Of a stretch of DNA of 64,000 bases, positions 45,361 to 54,409 are shown piece by piece. Numbering within the stretch: the stretch's first letter is position 1; the number at the start of each line of letters is the position of its first letter. Position numbers and translations under genes: made by a program. The notes beneath the pieces are model-generated. The model made no database searches and was not told the DNA's origin. It was given only the letters and a program-made list of their open reading frames with translations. The stretch comes from Tsuneonella dongtanensis (GTDB taxonomy: Bacteria; Pseudomonadota; Alphaproteobacteria; Sphingomonadales; Sphingomonadaceae): positions 1,364,001 to 1,428,000 of the forward strand of contig NZ_CP016591.1 in NCBI RefSeq assembly GCF_001698205.1. The letters run 5' to 3'.

Positions 45361-46320
45361 ATGATTACTTCTGCGGTCATGGACGGCGGCACGGCAATCG
45401 GCGGCATCGAAGGCGAGGGCGGGGGCGAAATCCCCGGCAGCGCCGTGCCGGCTTTCACGCTTCGCCGCCCCGCCGGTGCGCCGATCCCGGTGCTGATCGC
45501 TGCGCCCCACGGCGGCAAGACCTACCCCCCGCAGCTGATCGAACGGATGCGCGACGCGGAGTTTGCCGCGCTGCGGCTGGAGGACCGCCATGTCGATCGC
45601 CTGGCTGATGCAGTCGCCTCGGCGACCGGCGCCGCGCTGCTCGTCGCCAATGCGCCGCGCGCGATGCTCGACCTCAACCGTGCGACGGACGACATGGACT
45701 GGTCGATGGTCGCTGAAGGAGCGCCGAATGGCGTGCGCCATTCCGCAGCGAATCGCCGTGCGCGAAGCGGGCTGGGGCTGGTTCCGCGCCGACTGACCGG
45801 CCTGGGCGAGATCTGGAAGAACCGGCTGGACCGGGAAGAGCTGGAGGCGCGGATCGCCGGTGTTCACGCGCCCTATCACGCGGCGCTCGCCGGGGCGCTG
45901 GAGGATCTGCGCGACCGGTGGGGCGCGGTGCTGCTGATCGACCTGCATTCGATGCCCCCGCTTGCCACGCGGCCAGGCGAGCAGCGTCCGGGCGAGTTCG
46001 TGATCGGCGACCGGTTCGGGGCGAGCTGCCAGCACCGGCTGGTCCGGTCGGCCTTTGCCTTCTTCGAGCGGCACGACCGCGTGGCGCTGCACAACCGGCC
46101 CTATGCGGGTGGCTACGTTCTCGACCGCCATGCGCTTCCTGCGCGCGGTATCCATGCGCTGCAGATAGAGGTGTGCCGGACGAGCTACCTCGATGCGCGA
46201 TTCGCCGAACCGAGTGGGCGCTTCGCAGGCGTCGCCCGGACGCTGGCCGGACTGGTCCGCGCACTGGCCAGCGAAGTCGCCGACATGGGCGGCGCAAGGC
46301 TGCCGCTGGCGGCGGAGTAG
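45361..46320 (+). CDS. N-formylglutamate amidohydrolase
   Basis: 319 residues from the ATG at 45361; the ATG six codons on (45379) is an alternative, and neither has a strong ribosome site. The FGase fold is seen in VLIAAPHGGKTYPPQLIERM, RHVDRLADAVASATGAALLVANAPRAMLDLNRA and VLLIDLHSMPPLATR, with HNRPYAGGYVLDRHALPARGIHALQIEVCRTSYLD closing the active site. The enzyme releases formate from N-formylglutamate in histidine degradation, but no hut genes are nearby, so a related N-acyl amino acid is possible. It is cytoplasmic and ends just before the sRNA locus. Confidence 0.88.
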   Translation: MITSAVMDGGTAIGGIEGEGGGEIPGSAVPAFTLRRPAGAPIPVLIAAPHGGKTYPPQLIERMRDAEFAALRLEDRHVDRLADAVASATGAALLVANAPRAMLDLNRATDDMDWSMVAEGAPNGVRHSAANRRARSGLGLVPRRLTGLGEIWKNRLDREELEARIAGVHAPYHAALAGALEDLRDRWGAVLLIDLHSMPPLATRPGEQRPGEFVIGDRFGASCQHRLVRSAFAFFERHDRVALHNRPYAGGYVLDRHALPARGIHALQIEVCRTSYLDARFAEPSGRFAGVARTLAGLVRALASEVADMGGARLPLAAE

Positions 46321-46328
46321 GCACCAAG

Positions 46329-46359
46329 AAAAAACCACCTGGTGCATCGCACCAGGTGG
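46329..46359 (-). terminator. intrinsic terminator of the candidate small RNA
   Basis: CCACCTGGTGC and GCACCAGGTGG (46335-46345, 46349-46359) pair perfectly, 11 bp with a 3-nt loop, and are followed on the minus strand by six T residues, then CTT. On the plus side there is no T run, so the direction is minus. Confidence 0.85.
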
Positions 46360-46431
46360 CCAAGGTTCAGGGAGGAGGTGCACCGAAGTGCACCAAGTCC
46401 GGACCGGCCATGAGGGAAGCGCGATCCAGAT
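46329..46431 (-). ncRNA. candidate trans-acting small RNA, about 100 nt
   Basis: On the minus strand a promoter-like pair (46438-46466) is followed by a 7-bp hairpin with UUCG loop (GGUGCAC, 46388-46394 and 46377-46383), then the unpaired stretch CCUCCUCCC, exactly complementary to a Shine-Dalgarno, and last a perfect 11-bp terminator hairpin with a run of U. No reading frame fits. The pattern, a stable hairpin, an exposed CU-rich anti-SD and an intrinsic terminator, is that of alphaproteobacterial sRNAs such as the 'cuckoo' class with CCUCC motifs (family knowledge), but I cannot say it belongs to them. It would repress translation by covering ribosome sites. Confidence 0.6.
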
Positions 46432-46437
46432 GAACTG

Positions 46438-46466
46438 TAAGTAGTCTCGGGAGAGACCGGTTTCAA
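46438..46466 (-). promoter_or_regulatory. promoter of the candidate small RNA
   Basis: On the minus strand TTGAAA (46461-46466) stands 17 bp before TACTTA (46438-46443), a good spacing for a housekeeping promoter. The spacer itself holds a small hairpin (GTCTC/GAGAC). Transcription would begin near 46431. Confidence 0.5.
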
Positions 46467-46492
46467 GCCCCGTCCGACCGTGCGGACGGGGC
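46467..46492. terminator. probable terminator of the sapC-family gene
   Basis: GCCCCGTCCG (46467-46476) and CGGACGGGGC (46483-46492) form a perfect 10-bp stem with 6-nt loop, 12 bases past the stop of the minus-strand gene at 46504. The tail on that side, TTGAAAC, is not U-rich and doubles as the -35 of the next unit. Confidence 0.5.
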
Positions 46493-46503
46493 GTTTCGTC
46501 GCC

Positions 46504-47289
46504 TCAGGCGTTGGCTGACGCAGCCTGAAGAGATGCCATCTTGCCCTGGGCGACCTGGCGCCCGAAAATGATCCGCATCCGGTCGAGCGAGAACAGGTGG
46601 GCATAGATCAGCGCCAGCATCCCGTTGCCGTTCCATTCGTTGACCAGCTCGGCATCAAGCGCGCGCAGCTTTTCCTCGTTGATCATGCCGAACCCGCGAT
46701 AAACGAACGGAGCGTCGGGCTTGTCGTTCTGCGTAATCGCGATTTCTCCGTCCATGATGAGGTCGTGCTTCTTGAGCGCCTCCATGAAGGTCTGCGTTTT
46801 GGCGCCAGCCTGTTCGAATTGCTCGCAGAATTCGAGCGCGGCCTTTACCGGGTCGGCCGGCTGGCCATCGTCGGCGAACAGCGCCTCGCCATCCTTGTGC
46901 GCGCCGATTGCCTTGCAGGTCGGATCGAAACATAGAGAAAGCTCTTGCGCATCGGGCGTAAGCTTGGCCAGCATGTAGGGATAGCGGCGCGCATAAGCCG
47001 GAAGATAGAAATCGCCGACAGGCTTGCCTTCGTCGTCGATGAAGGTGTTTACGCCCTCGTTCATGCCCATGAGCGCCAGCGGCACCGGGTCATCGCCGGC
47101 GCTAAAAATGATCGGGAAGTCACGCTGCGCCTGGATGAACTCCTCGGCGGTCAGCGGCACGGCGTGCTGGTTCTTCAGCCAGTCGATCGATTCAAGCGGA
47201 CGGGCGCGCCACTTGGCGTGGTCGCGGCTGTTGAGCGGCATGAGGTCGTTGTAGAACAGGGGAAGGCTGGGCTGCGGCGCGCTGGCCAT
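46504..47289 (-). CDS. SapC family protein
   Basis: 261 residues from the ATG at 47289 with GGAGAG upstream. The SapC (PF07277-type) signature is clear: LMPLNSRDHAKWRARPLESIDWLKNQHAVPLTAEEFIQAQRDFPIIFSAGDDPVPLALMGMNEGVNTFIDDEGK, then FYLPAYARRYPYML. Such proteins are widespread in sphingomonads and Caulobacter, often next to TonB-dependent receptors, but their function is not known. The name comes from Campylobacter surface-layer genes and is misleading here. No signal peptide is evident. It stands alone, downstream of the FAD-linked dehydrogenase. Confidence 0.88.
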   Translation of the reverse strand: MASAPQPSLPLFYNDLMPLNSRDHAKWRARPLESIDWLKNQHAVPLTAEEFIQAQRDFPIIFSAGDDPVPLALMGMNEGVNTFIDDEGKPVGDFYLPAYARRYPYMLAKLTPDAQELSLCFDPTCKAIGAHKDGEALFADDGQPADPVKAALEFCEQFEQAGAKTQTFMEALKKHDLIMDGEIAITQNDKPDAPFVYRGFGMINEEKLRALDAELVNEWNGNGMLALIYAHLFSLDRMRIIFGRQVAQGKMASLQAASANA

Positions 47290-47357
47290 GATGACTCTCC
47301 GGTGAGCTGAATTTCGGTTCGCGCGAGCGCAGGGGGCCGCGCACGGAAGGGCGCGCT

Positions 47358-48809
47358 TTAGTTGGTGGCGTCCACGGGCGCAAGCGGGACGAGTTTTCCC
47401 GGGTTGAGAAGCCCTTGCGGATCGAGCGCGTCCTTGACGCGGCGCATCATCGCCAGCGCGACGGGATCGCCCAGCTTTTCCAGCGCGTCGCGCTTCAACT
47501 GCCCGATGCCGTGCTCCGCGCTGATCGATCCGTTCCATTCGGTGACGAGGGCATAGACCTGGTCGCTGATCGCCTTGCCGTCGCCGGTCTGCCACTCCAG
47601 CGGGTCGACTCCCGGCGGCGCAATGACGTGGAAGTGGATATTTCCATCGCCCAGGTGGCCGAATGCGACCGCGCGGCTGCCGGGCCACGTAGCCTCCATC
47701 AGCGGCACCGCTGTGTCGACGAAGGCCGGCATCCGCTCGACCGCGACCGAGATGTCGTGCTGGACCGCGGGCCCCTGGGCCCGCTCGGCCGGGGCGATTG
47801 AATCGCGCAAGGCCCAGAACGCTTCGGCCTGCGTCTCGCTGGCGGCGATCGCGGCATCTTCGATCAGGCCGGCCTCGAACGCGCGTCCCAGCAGGTTCTC
47901 GGCAAGATCGGGCAGCCCATCGGCGCCGGACCCGTCCGCGACAAGCTCGATCAGCGCGTGCCATTCGTGCCGGCCGCCGAGCGGGGCGCGGGCTCCGGGA
48001 AGGTGCGCCACCACGTTGTCGAGCGTGTGCTGGGGCATGACCTCGAAGCCCTCGAGCGCGTCGCCGGCAATCTCCTGGGCATGGAGGAGCAGTGCGCGTG
48101 CCCCTTCGAGAGAGGGCACGCCGGCCCACAGCACGCGCCGCTCGGCGATCGCGGGCAGGAGGCGCAGCGTCGCCGCCGTAACGATGCCGAGCGTACCTTC
48201 GGACCCGATCAGGAGCTGCTTGAGGTCGAACCCGCGGTTGTCCTTCTTGAGAGGGACGAGCGCGGAAAAGACGCTGCCGTCGGCGAGCACGGCCTCGATT
48301 CCGAGCACCTGGGCGCGCATCGATCCGTGGCGCAGGACCTGCGTCCCCCCGGCGTTGGTCGAGATCAGGCCGCCCACCGTCGCAGACCCCTTGCCGCCGA
48401 GGGTAAGGGGGAAGCGCAGTCCCTTCTTCTCGACCGCTTCGTGCAGGGTCTGAAGGACCACGCCTGCCTCGCAGACGATCTGCTTCGCCTCGGCATCGAA
48501 CGAGCGGATCGCGGCCATCCGCCGCAGCGAAAGCAACAGCGCGTCGCCTTCCGGGTCGGGCGTGGCGCCGCCGCACATCCCGCTGTTGCCGCCTTGCGGT
48601 ACGATCGGCACCCCGTGGCGGCCGCACAACCGGACCAGCGCGGCCACTTCCGCGGTCGATGCGGGGGATGCCATCGCGAGCGCGCGCCCGGTGAACCGCC
48701 CGCGCCAGTCGGTCAGCCAGGGCGCGAGAAGGTCGGGGTCTCCGGTCAGGCCCCGCGGCCCGAGCAGGTCTGCGGCTTCGGCAAGAAAGGCGGAGCGGTC
48801 GGTCGGCAT
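47358..48809 (-). CDS. FAD-binding oxidoreductase (GlcD/D2HGDH type)
   Basis: 483 residues from the ATG at 48809; the frame is open further but with non-coding-like residues. The PCMH FAD domain is given by VALVRLCGRHGVPIVPQGGNSGMCGGATPD and LGGKGSATVGGLISTNAGGTQVLRHGSMRAQVLGIEAV. The C-terminal oxidase domain carries AFGHLGDGNIHFHV (metal-binding His) and SISAEHGIGQLKRDAL. The family oxidises D-2-hydroxy acids such as D-lactate, glycolate or D-2-hydroxyglutarate; the motif pattern fits D2HGDH best, without proof. No iron-sulfur partner (glcF) is nearby. Confidence 0.87.
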   Translation of the reverse strand: MPTDRSAFLAEAADLLGPRGLTGDPDLLAPWLTDWRGRFTGRALAMASPASTAEVAALVRLCGRHGVPIVPQGGNSGMCGGATPDPEGDALLLSLRRMAAIRSFDAEAKQIVCEAGVVLQTLHEAVEKKGLRFPLTLGGKGSATVGGLISTNAGGTQVLRHGSMRAQVLGIEAVLADGSVFSALVPLKKDNRGFDLKQLLIGSEGTLGIVTAATLRLLPAIAERRVLWAGVPSLEGARALLLHAQEIAGDALEGFEVMPQHTLDNVVAHLPGARAPLGGRHEWHALIELVADGSGADGLPDLAENLLGRAFEAGLIEDAAIAASETQAEAFWALRDSIAPAERAQGPAVQHDISVAVERMPAFVDTAVPLMEATWPGSRAVAFGHLGDGNIHFHVIAPPGVDPLEWQTGDGKAISDQVYALVTEWNGSISAEHGIGQLKRDALEKLGDPVALAMMRRVKDALDPQGLLNPGKLVPLAPVDATN

Positions 48810-48926
48810 CGTCTCGCTATGACACGACGCGGCCCGGGGATGCCAGCACTTCGGAGGGTTCCGCTTGCGGATTAAGCCGCTATTCAAGCGCGTGCGCTAT
48901 CCGCACAGACGACCGCCGACCAGACA

Positions 48927-49451
48927 ATGCACCCGTCGTTCGCCCTCCTCGCCCCGCTGGCGCTCCTCGTTCCCACGCTGGGAGCCAGCGAATCAGCGCC
49001 TGAACCGGTCGCGGTCGAGCGCGAGGCCATCGAAGTCGTCGATTTTGTCGACGGTGTGAATGTCAGGCAGGTACGGATCGAGCAGCGGGTGACGATCCGC
49101 ATCGCGCCGCGCGATCCCGCGATTCGCCCGTCCATGCTGGCCGAAATGGCGCCCGATGCCGCAGCCCCGGCCAAGCTCAGCGAGCGCAAGATGGGCAAAT
49201 GCGTGCCGGTTTCGGGCATTGCCGCGGTGCAGGCCGACGCAGGCGGCAGGCTGCTGCTGTTCATGCGCGACCAGCGGCTGGTGGCGGCCAGCCTCGAAAA
49301 GGCGTGCCATGCGCGCGATTTCTATTCGGGCTTTTACCTCGAGCGGACGGGCGACGGCCTGCTCTGCATCGAGCGCGACAAGCTCCACTCGCGCGCCGGG
49401 GCAAGCTGTGCGATCAGCCGGATGCGCCAGCTCGTCGCCACCGACGACTGA
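48927..49451 (+). CDS. secreted hypothetical protein
   Basis: 174 residues with a signal peptide (FALLAPLALLVPTLGASES). It contains VNVRQVRIEQRVTIRIAPRDPAIR, a ARKMGKC-like SERKMGKCVPVSGIAAVQ and two later Cys (EKACHARDF, LLCIERDKLH) that could pair. This order of an RxxMGKC block and DKLHSRAGASCAISRMRQL recurs in hypothetical sphingomonad proteins, from memory. It is probably periplasmic. Function unknown. It stands alone between two unrelated genes. Confidence 0.78.
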   Translation: MHPSFALLAPLALLVPTLGASESAPEPVAVEREAIEVVDFVDGVNVRQVRIEQRVTIRIAPRDPAIRPSMLAEMAPDAAAPAKLSERKMGKCVPVSGIAAVQADAGGRLLLFMRDQRLVAASLEKACHARDFYSGFYLERTGDGLLCIERDKLHSRAGASCAISRMRQLVATDD

Positions 49452-49588
49452 TCGGGCCGGTCAGGTCGTCCGCCAACCTTGACTTTCGCCCCCTTTGCGC
49501 GCAGGGGCGCGCGCGGAACGTGACGGGTGTCTTATCCGTATACGCTTCGGGCGCTCGCCGCCCACACAACCCGGAAATCCTTATCAGC

Positions 49589-50959
49589 ATGACCTTCGCC
49601 GATCTCGGCCTCTCTCCCGAATTGCTCAAGGCGGTCGAAGCGGCCGGCTATACCGAGCCCACGCCTATCCAGGCGCAGGCGATCCCGCCGGTCCTGATGA
49701 TGAAGGACATCATCGGTATCGCCCAGACCGGAACCGGCAAGACCGCCAGCTTCGTGCTGCCGATGATCGACATCATGAGCCACGGCCGCCGCCGCGCGCT
49801 GATGCCGCGCAGCCTGATTCTCGAGCCGACGCGCGAGCTTGCCGCGCAGGTGGCCGAGAACTTCGAGAAGTACGGCAAGAACCACGACCTCAAGATGGCG
49901 CTGCTGATCGGCGGCGTGCAGATGGGCGACCAGCTGAAGGCGCTGAACGAAGGCGTCGACATCCTGATCGCCACGCCGGGCCGGCTGATGGACCTGTTCG
50001 AGCGCGGCAAGATCCTGCTCACCGGCTGCGAACTCCTCGTGATCGACGAGGCCGACCGGATGCTCGACATGGGGTTCATCCCCGACATCGAATTCATCTG
50101 CTCGAAGCTTCCGGAAACGCGCCAGACAATGCTGTTCTCGGCGACGATGCCCAAGCCGATCGAGAACCTGGCGAAGAAGTTCCTCACCAATCCCAAGCGG
50201 ATCGAGGTGAGCCGCGCGGCATCGACCAACGAGAACATCACCGCGTTCAAGGTGCCGGTGAAGTCCCGCGCCAAGCGCGAGACGCTGCGCTGGCTGCTGA
50301 AGAACGACCTCGTCGAAACCGCGATCATCTTCGCCAACCGCAAAACCACCGTTCGCGAGGTCAACAAGAGCCTGCAGAGCCACGGTTTCCGCTCGAGCGA
50401 GATCCACGGCGACATGGACCAGGCGAGCCGGATTAAGGAACTCGACCGGTTCAAGAGCGGCGAAGTGAACATCCTCGTCGCGTCCGATGTCGCCGCGCGC
50501 GGGCTCGACATCAAGGGGGTGAGCCACGTGTTCAACTTCGACACGCCGTGGCACCCCGACGACTACGTCCACCGCATCGGACGGACGGGCCGCGCGGGCG
50601 CCAAGGGCCGTGCCTTCACGTTCGTCGCCGAAGACGATGCCGAAGCGATCGAGAACGTCGAGAAGCTGACCAAGGCGACGATCCCGGTGTTCGGCAAGAA
50701 GGACGTGCGGGTCGAACTGAAAGCGCCCGAGCCGCAGGAAGAGCGTGAGGAGCAGGCCGAACGCGCGCCTCGCCGCGAGCGCGAAGAGCAAACGGAGCGC
50801 CCGCGCCGCGAGCGCGAACCCCGCGCCGAGCGTGCGCCCCGCGCCGAACGCCCGCGCCGCGACGATCGCCCCCGCCGCGACCACGACGACGGGCCGCCGT
50901 TGCAGCCTGGCGAATGGAACGGCCCGCGTCCGAGCTTCCTCGACGTGGGGTTCGGCTGA
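49589..50959 (+). CDS. DEAD-box RNA helicase
   Basis: 456 residues from the ATG at 49589. The Q-motif (TFADLGLSPELLKAVEAAGYTEPTPIQ) starts at once, then Walker A AQTGTGKTA, PTRELAAQ, ATPGRLMD, VIDEADRMLDMGF, FSATM, and the HRIGRTGRAG end of domain 2. A tail of about 75 residues is built of repeated PRREREE, ERPRRER and PRAER, followed by PLQPGEWNGPRPSFLDVGFG, as in RhlE-type helicases. It probably acts in ribosome assembly or RNA decay, more so in the cold. It ends six bases from the convergent ligD. Confidence 0.93.
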   Translation: MTFADLGLSPELLKAVEAAGYTEPTPIQAQAIPPVLMMKDIIGIAQTGTGKTASFVLPMIDIMSHGRRRALMPRSLILEPTRELAAQVAENFEKYGKNHDLKMALLIGGVQMGDQLKALNEGVDILIATPGRLMDLFERGKILLTGCELLVIDEADRMLDMGFIPDIEFICSKLPETRQTMLFSATMPKPIENLAKKFLTNPKRIEVSRAASTNENITAFKVPVKSRAKRETLRWLLKNDLVETAIIFANRKTTVREVNKSLQSHGFRSSEIHGDMDQASRIKELDRFKSGEVNILVASDVAARGLDIKGVSHVFNFDTPWHPDDYVHRIGRTGRAGAKGRAFTFVAEDDAEAIENVEKLTKATIPVFGKKDVRVELKAPEPQEEREEQAERAPRREREEQTERPRREREPRAERAPRAERPRRDDRPRRDHDDGPPLQPGEWNGPRPSFLDVGFG

Positions 50960-50965
50960 TCGGGC

Positions 50966-53482
50966 TCAGTACTCGGGCAGGCTCTGCTCGGCGAAGCCCC
51001 ATCCGGCCAAGGCCTTGGACCCCGCACGGTCCAGCAGGCGCTTTGCGTCGTCGATGCTGAAGGGGTGGGCGTTGTCCATCGTCTTGAGCTCGTTCCATGC
51101 GATCGGAACCGCGACCGGTGCGCCGCTGCGTGCGCGGGCCGAATAGGGCAGGACCGCGGTCGACCCGCGCTGGTTGCGCAGCCAGTCGATGAAGATCTTG
51201 CCCTTGCGCTTGGCCTTGCTCATCGTCGCGACGAACCGATCGGGCTCGGCGAGCGACAGGGCTTCGGCGAAGTGCCGCGCGAAATCCTTGTGCTCATCCC
51301 ATGAATGGCCAGTCGAAAGCGGCACGACGACGTGCACGCCCTTTCCGCCCGACAGCATCGCGAAGCTGACGAGGCCCATATCGGCGAGCCGGTCGCGGAT
51401 GTCGGTCGCTGCGGTCTTCACGTCGTCGAACCCGAGACCCTCGTCCGGGTCGAGGTCGAAGATCATCCGGTCGGGCATTTCCACTGCATCGCTGCGCGCA
51501 GCCCAGCCGTGGAATTCGATCGTGCCCATCTGCACGCATTGCAGGAGCCCGCGCAGGTCTTCGACGTAGAGGTAGTCCTCGCTCCCGCCATCCTTTTCGC
51601 GGATCGGAACGTGGTGCACCGCGTCGCCGAAACTGCCGCTGTCGTGCTTCTGGAAGAAGCATTTCTTCGCGCGGCCCTGCGGACACCGGACGAGGCTGAT
51701 GGGGCGGCGCGCTGCGAACGGCAGCATTATCGGCGCTACGGCCGCGTAGTAGTCGGCCAGATCGCCCTTGGTCTGGCCGCTGTCGGGAAATATCACGCGC
51801 TCGCGGCTGGAAATCGCGACCGGCTCGTCTTCCTCGGGCGCAGGCGCCGCCTTCTCGGGCACGACATCGGCCGACTTCTTGTCGCCCCGCAATCCCACGA
51901 AGCTGCCGTGACGCACGTTTCCGTCGGCGGTGAATTCGGCGAATGCGATCTCGGCGACGAGCTTGGGCGACACCCAGGTTACCCCGCGCGCCGAAGTCCT
52001 GTCGACCTCGACCGGCGCGGTCTTGCGTTCGAGCGGCCGCAATCTCTTCGCCAGGTCGTCCATCGTCGTCGCATCGAATCCGGTGCCGACGTTGCCTTTA
52101 TAGACGAGCTTGTCCCCTTCGTTCTGGGCGAGGAGCAGTGACGCGAACGGGCGGCCCTTCGCGCTCGACTTCTTCCAGCCGACGATAACGAACTCCTGCC
52201 GCCGGGTGCATTTCACTTTCACCCAGGATTTCGACCGGCGGCTCGCGTAAGTTCCATCGATCGTCTTGGAGATGATCCCTTCCTGTCCCGCATCGCACAT
52301 AGTGCGATAGAGCTTCTCGCCCGCTCCGATGACGTGGTCGGCGACGTGGATCGGCGCGTCGGCGGTGCCGAGCAGCGCTTCGAGACGCTCCTTCCTTTCG
52401 ATGTTGGGCAGTGCGGCAAGGTCCTCTCCGCCAAGCTCGAGCAGGTCGAACGCGTGGAATTCCAGCGCATCGCCCGCCTTCTGGGCACCGTGCCCGCGCT
52501 TGAGAACGGCCTGCAGTGCCGAGAAGCTGGGGTTCCCGTCGCCGTCGGTGGCGACGATCTCGCCATCGATCAGCGAGGGCGGAAGGTCGAGCGCGGCGAT
52601 CGCCTTCACGAGCGGGGAGAACTTGTCGGTCCAGTCCTTGCCGTTGCGGGTATAGACGCGCACGTCCTTGCCCTTGACCGCGACGAGCGCGCGGTATCCG
52701 TCGAACTTAATCTCGTGCATCCAGCGGTTTCCGGACGGCACGTCGTCGACCAGGGTGGCCAGCTGCGGCTTGCGGAACTTCGGCAAGGGCGCCGATCGAC
52801 CGGCCTTGCGCTTGCGGGACTTGCCCGCATTGTGCGCCGCCGCCTTTTCCATCTGGGCGAGGAAAGCGTCGTCCTTCTTGCCGGCGAGCGAGTACTCGCC
52901 GGCCTTGTCGGCCGCGATCTCTGCCATGGATCGCCCGGTCAGCACGCTGGTGAGCTCGCGCTCGACAAGGCCGTCGCCTTCCTGCGCGTGTTCGTCGGCG
53001 ATCTTGCGCAGCAACCAGTTCTCGCGCTTCTCGCCGGGCCGCGGCTTGAGGCGGATCAGCAGCCACTCGCCCTTCATCCGTTCTCCGTCGAGCGTGAAGT
53101 GCAGGTGCCCCTTGTCGAGGTCCTTTGCGCTTTTCCCCGCGATCGGCGCCCATGTGCCCCGGTCCCACAGCATCACCGTGCCGCCGCCGTATTCGCCCTT
53201 CGGGATCGTGCCTTCGAACTCGGCGTAGGACATCGGGTGATCCTCTGTCCGCACCGCGAGCCGCTTGATGTCAGGGTCGGGCGAGGGCCCTTTGGTGACC
53301 GCCCAGCTTTTCAGCACGCCATCGACCTCGATACGAAAGTCCCAGTGCAGGCGGGTCGCATCGTGCTTCTGGACGATGAAAAGGTCGCCGCCGGCGCTGC
53401 TCTCGGCCTTGCCCGCCGGTTCGGGCGTCTTCCCGAAGTCGCGCTTGGCGTTGTATTCGGACAGGGGGTCGCGGCGCGCCAT
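50966..53482 (-). CDS. ligD: multifunctional DNA ligase D
   Basis: 838 residues in the order nuclease, ligase, polymerase. The 3'-phosphoesterase (about 1-190) is shown by FIVQKHDATRLHWDFRIE and FEGTIPKGEYGGGTVMLWD. The ATP-dependent ligase has Lys259 in MHEIKFDGYRALV and later GIISKTIDGTY and SWVKVKC. The primase-polymerase (about 560-838) has LVRCPQGR, FDLDPDEGLGFDDVK (metal Asp pair) and MLSGGKGVHVVVPL. With Ku it forms the bacterial non-homologous end joining machine. It begins three bases after the ku stop, so they are one transcript. Confidence 0.97.
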   Translation of the reverse strand: MARRDPLSEYNAKRDFGKTPEPAGKAESSAGGDLFIVQKHDATRLHWDFRIEVDGVLKSWAVTKGPSPDPDIKRLAVRTEDHPMSYAEFEGTIPKGEYGGGTVMLWDRGTWAPIAGKSAKDLDKGHLHFTLDGERMKGEWLLIRLKPRPGEKRENWLLRKIADEHAQEGDGLVERELTSVLTGRSMAEIAADKAGEYSLAGKKDDAFLAQMEKAAAHNAGKSRKRKAGRSAPLPKFRKPQLATLVDDVPSGNRWMHEIKFDGYRALVAVKGKDVRVYTRNGKDWTDKFSPLVKAIAALDLPPSLIDGEIVATDGDGNPSFSALQAVLKRGHGAQKAGDALEFHAFDLLELGGEDLAALPNIERKERLEALLGTADAPIHVADHVIGAGEKLYRTMCDAGQEGIISKTIDGTYASRRSKSWVKVKCTRRQEFVIVGWKKSSAKGRPFASLLLAQNEGDKLVYKGNVGTGFDATTMDDLAKRLRPLERKTAPVEVDRTSARGVTWVSPKLVAEIAFAEFTADGNVRHGSFVGLRGDKKSADVVPEKAAPAPEEDEPVAISSRERVIFPDSGQTKGDLADYYAAVAPIMLPFAARRPISLVRCPQGRAKKCFFQKHDSGSFGDAVHHVPIREKDGGSEDYLYVEDLRGLLQCVQMGTIEFHGWAARSDAVEMPDRMIFDLDPDEGLGFDDVKTAATDIRDRLADMGLVSFAMLSGGKGVHVVVPLSTGHSWDEHKDFARHFAEALSLAEPDRFVATMSKAKRKGKIFIDWLRNQRGSTAVLPYSARARSGAPVAVPIAWNELKTMDNAHPFSIDDAKRLLDRAGSKALAGWGFAEQSLPEY

Positions 53483-53485
53483 GGA

Positions 53486-54340
53486 TCAGGCCGACTTGCG
53501 CCGCTTCGCCGGTTCCTTGGCCGATGCCTTCTTCGCCGGGGCCGCCTTTTCGCTGCCGACCGACTTCTTGAGCGCCGCCATCAGGTCGATCACGTTGCCC
53601 GATCCCTTGCCCGCGGGCTTCCCTGCATCCTCGATGATCTTCTTGCCCGATTTCGACTTGGCCTTCTTGTCGATCAGCTTGCGCAGGCCATCGACATAGC
53701 GATCGTGGAACTCGCTCGCGTCGAAGGGAGCCGATTTCTTGTCGATCAGCGTCGTCGCGAGATCGAGCAGCTCGGCATCGGGCTTCTTGTCGTCGATGTC
53801 GGAGAAGAACGACTGGCCCTTGCGGACCTCGTCGGCATAGCGCAGCGTTTCGAGCAGCAGTCCCTTGCCGCACGGCTTGATCGCGACGAGCTTTTCGCTG
53901 CCTCGCACTGACAGTTGGCCGAGCCCGACCTTCTTCGCCTTTCGCAGCGCCTCGCGCAGGACCACGAATGCCTCTTCCGCAAGATCGTCCTGCGGCGCGA
54001 CGTAGTAGGGCTTGTCGTAATAGAGCGGGTCGATCTCGCACGCGTCGACGAACTGGACCAGCTCCAGCGTGCGCTTGCTCTCGATCTTGACCGCCTCGAT
54101 CTCGTCGTCCTCGAGGAGGACGTAATTGCCCTTCGAGACTTCGTATCCCTTGATGATCTCGTCGCGGTCGACCGGCCCGATGCCCGGCACCACCTTTTCA
54201 TAGGCGATGCGCTTGCCGCTCGGCTCGTGGATCTGGTTGAAACTGATCTTCGCACCCGACTTGGTGGCGCTGTAGATTTCGACCGGGATCGAAACGAGCG
54301 CCAGCCGGATCTGGCCTTGCCAGAATGCCCTTGCAGCCAT
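53486..54340 (-). CDS. ku: DNA end-binding protein Ku
   Basis: 284 residues. Bacterial Ku is a homodimer that threads on double-strand ends and recruits LigD. The core is complete: FWQGQIRLALVSIPVEIYSATK, ISFNQIHEPSGKRIAYEKVVPGIGPVDRDEIIKGYEVSKGNYVLLEDDEI, and FYLAPDD-like YYVAPQDDLAEEAFVVLREAL. The Lys/Ala-rich tail (KKSVGSEKAAPAKKASAKEPAKRRKS) is the DNA-binding extension found in many bacterial Ku. The ATG at 54340 follows AAGGAGG. uvrD is 69 bp upstream on the same strand, with no terminator between. Confidence 0.97.
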   Translation of the reverse strand: MAARAFWQGQIRLALVSIPVEIYSATKSGAKISFNQIHEPSGKRIAYEKVVPGIGPVDRDEIIKGYEVSKGNYVLLEDDEIEAVKIESKRTLELVQFVDACEIDPLYYDKPYYVAPQDDLAEEAFVVLREALRKAKKVGLGQLSVRGSEKLVAIKPCGKGLLLETLRYADEVRKGQSFFSDIDDKKPDAELLDLATTLIDKKSAPFDASEFHDRYVDGLRKLIDKKAKSKSGKKIIEDAGKPAGKGSGNVIDLMAALKKSVGSEKAAPAKKASAKEPAKRRKSA

Positions 54341-54409
54341 GGGAGCCTCCTTTTCGCCCGAGTCAGCGAACGGGGGGCCGATTGGTTTCAGCCGCGCGAA
54401 ACTACGCCG

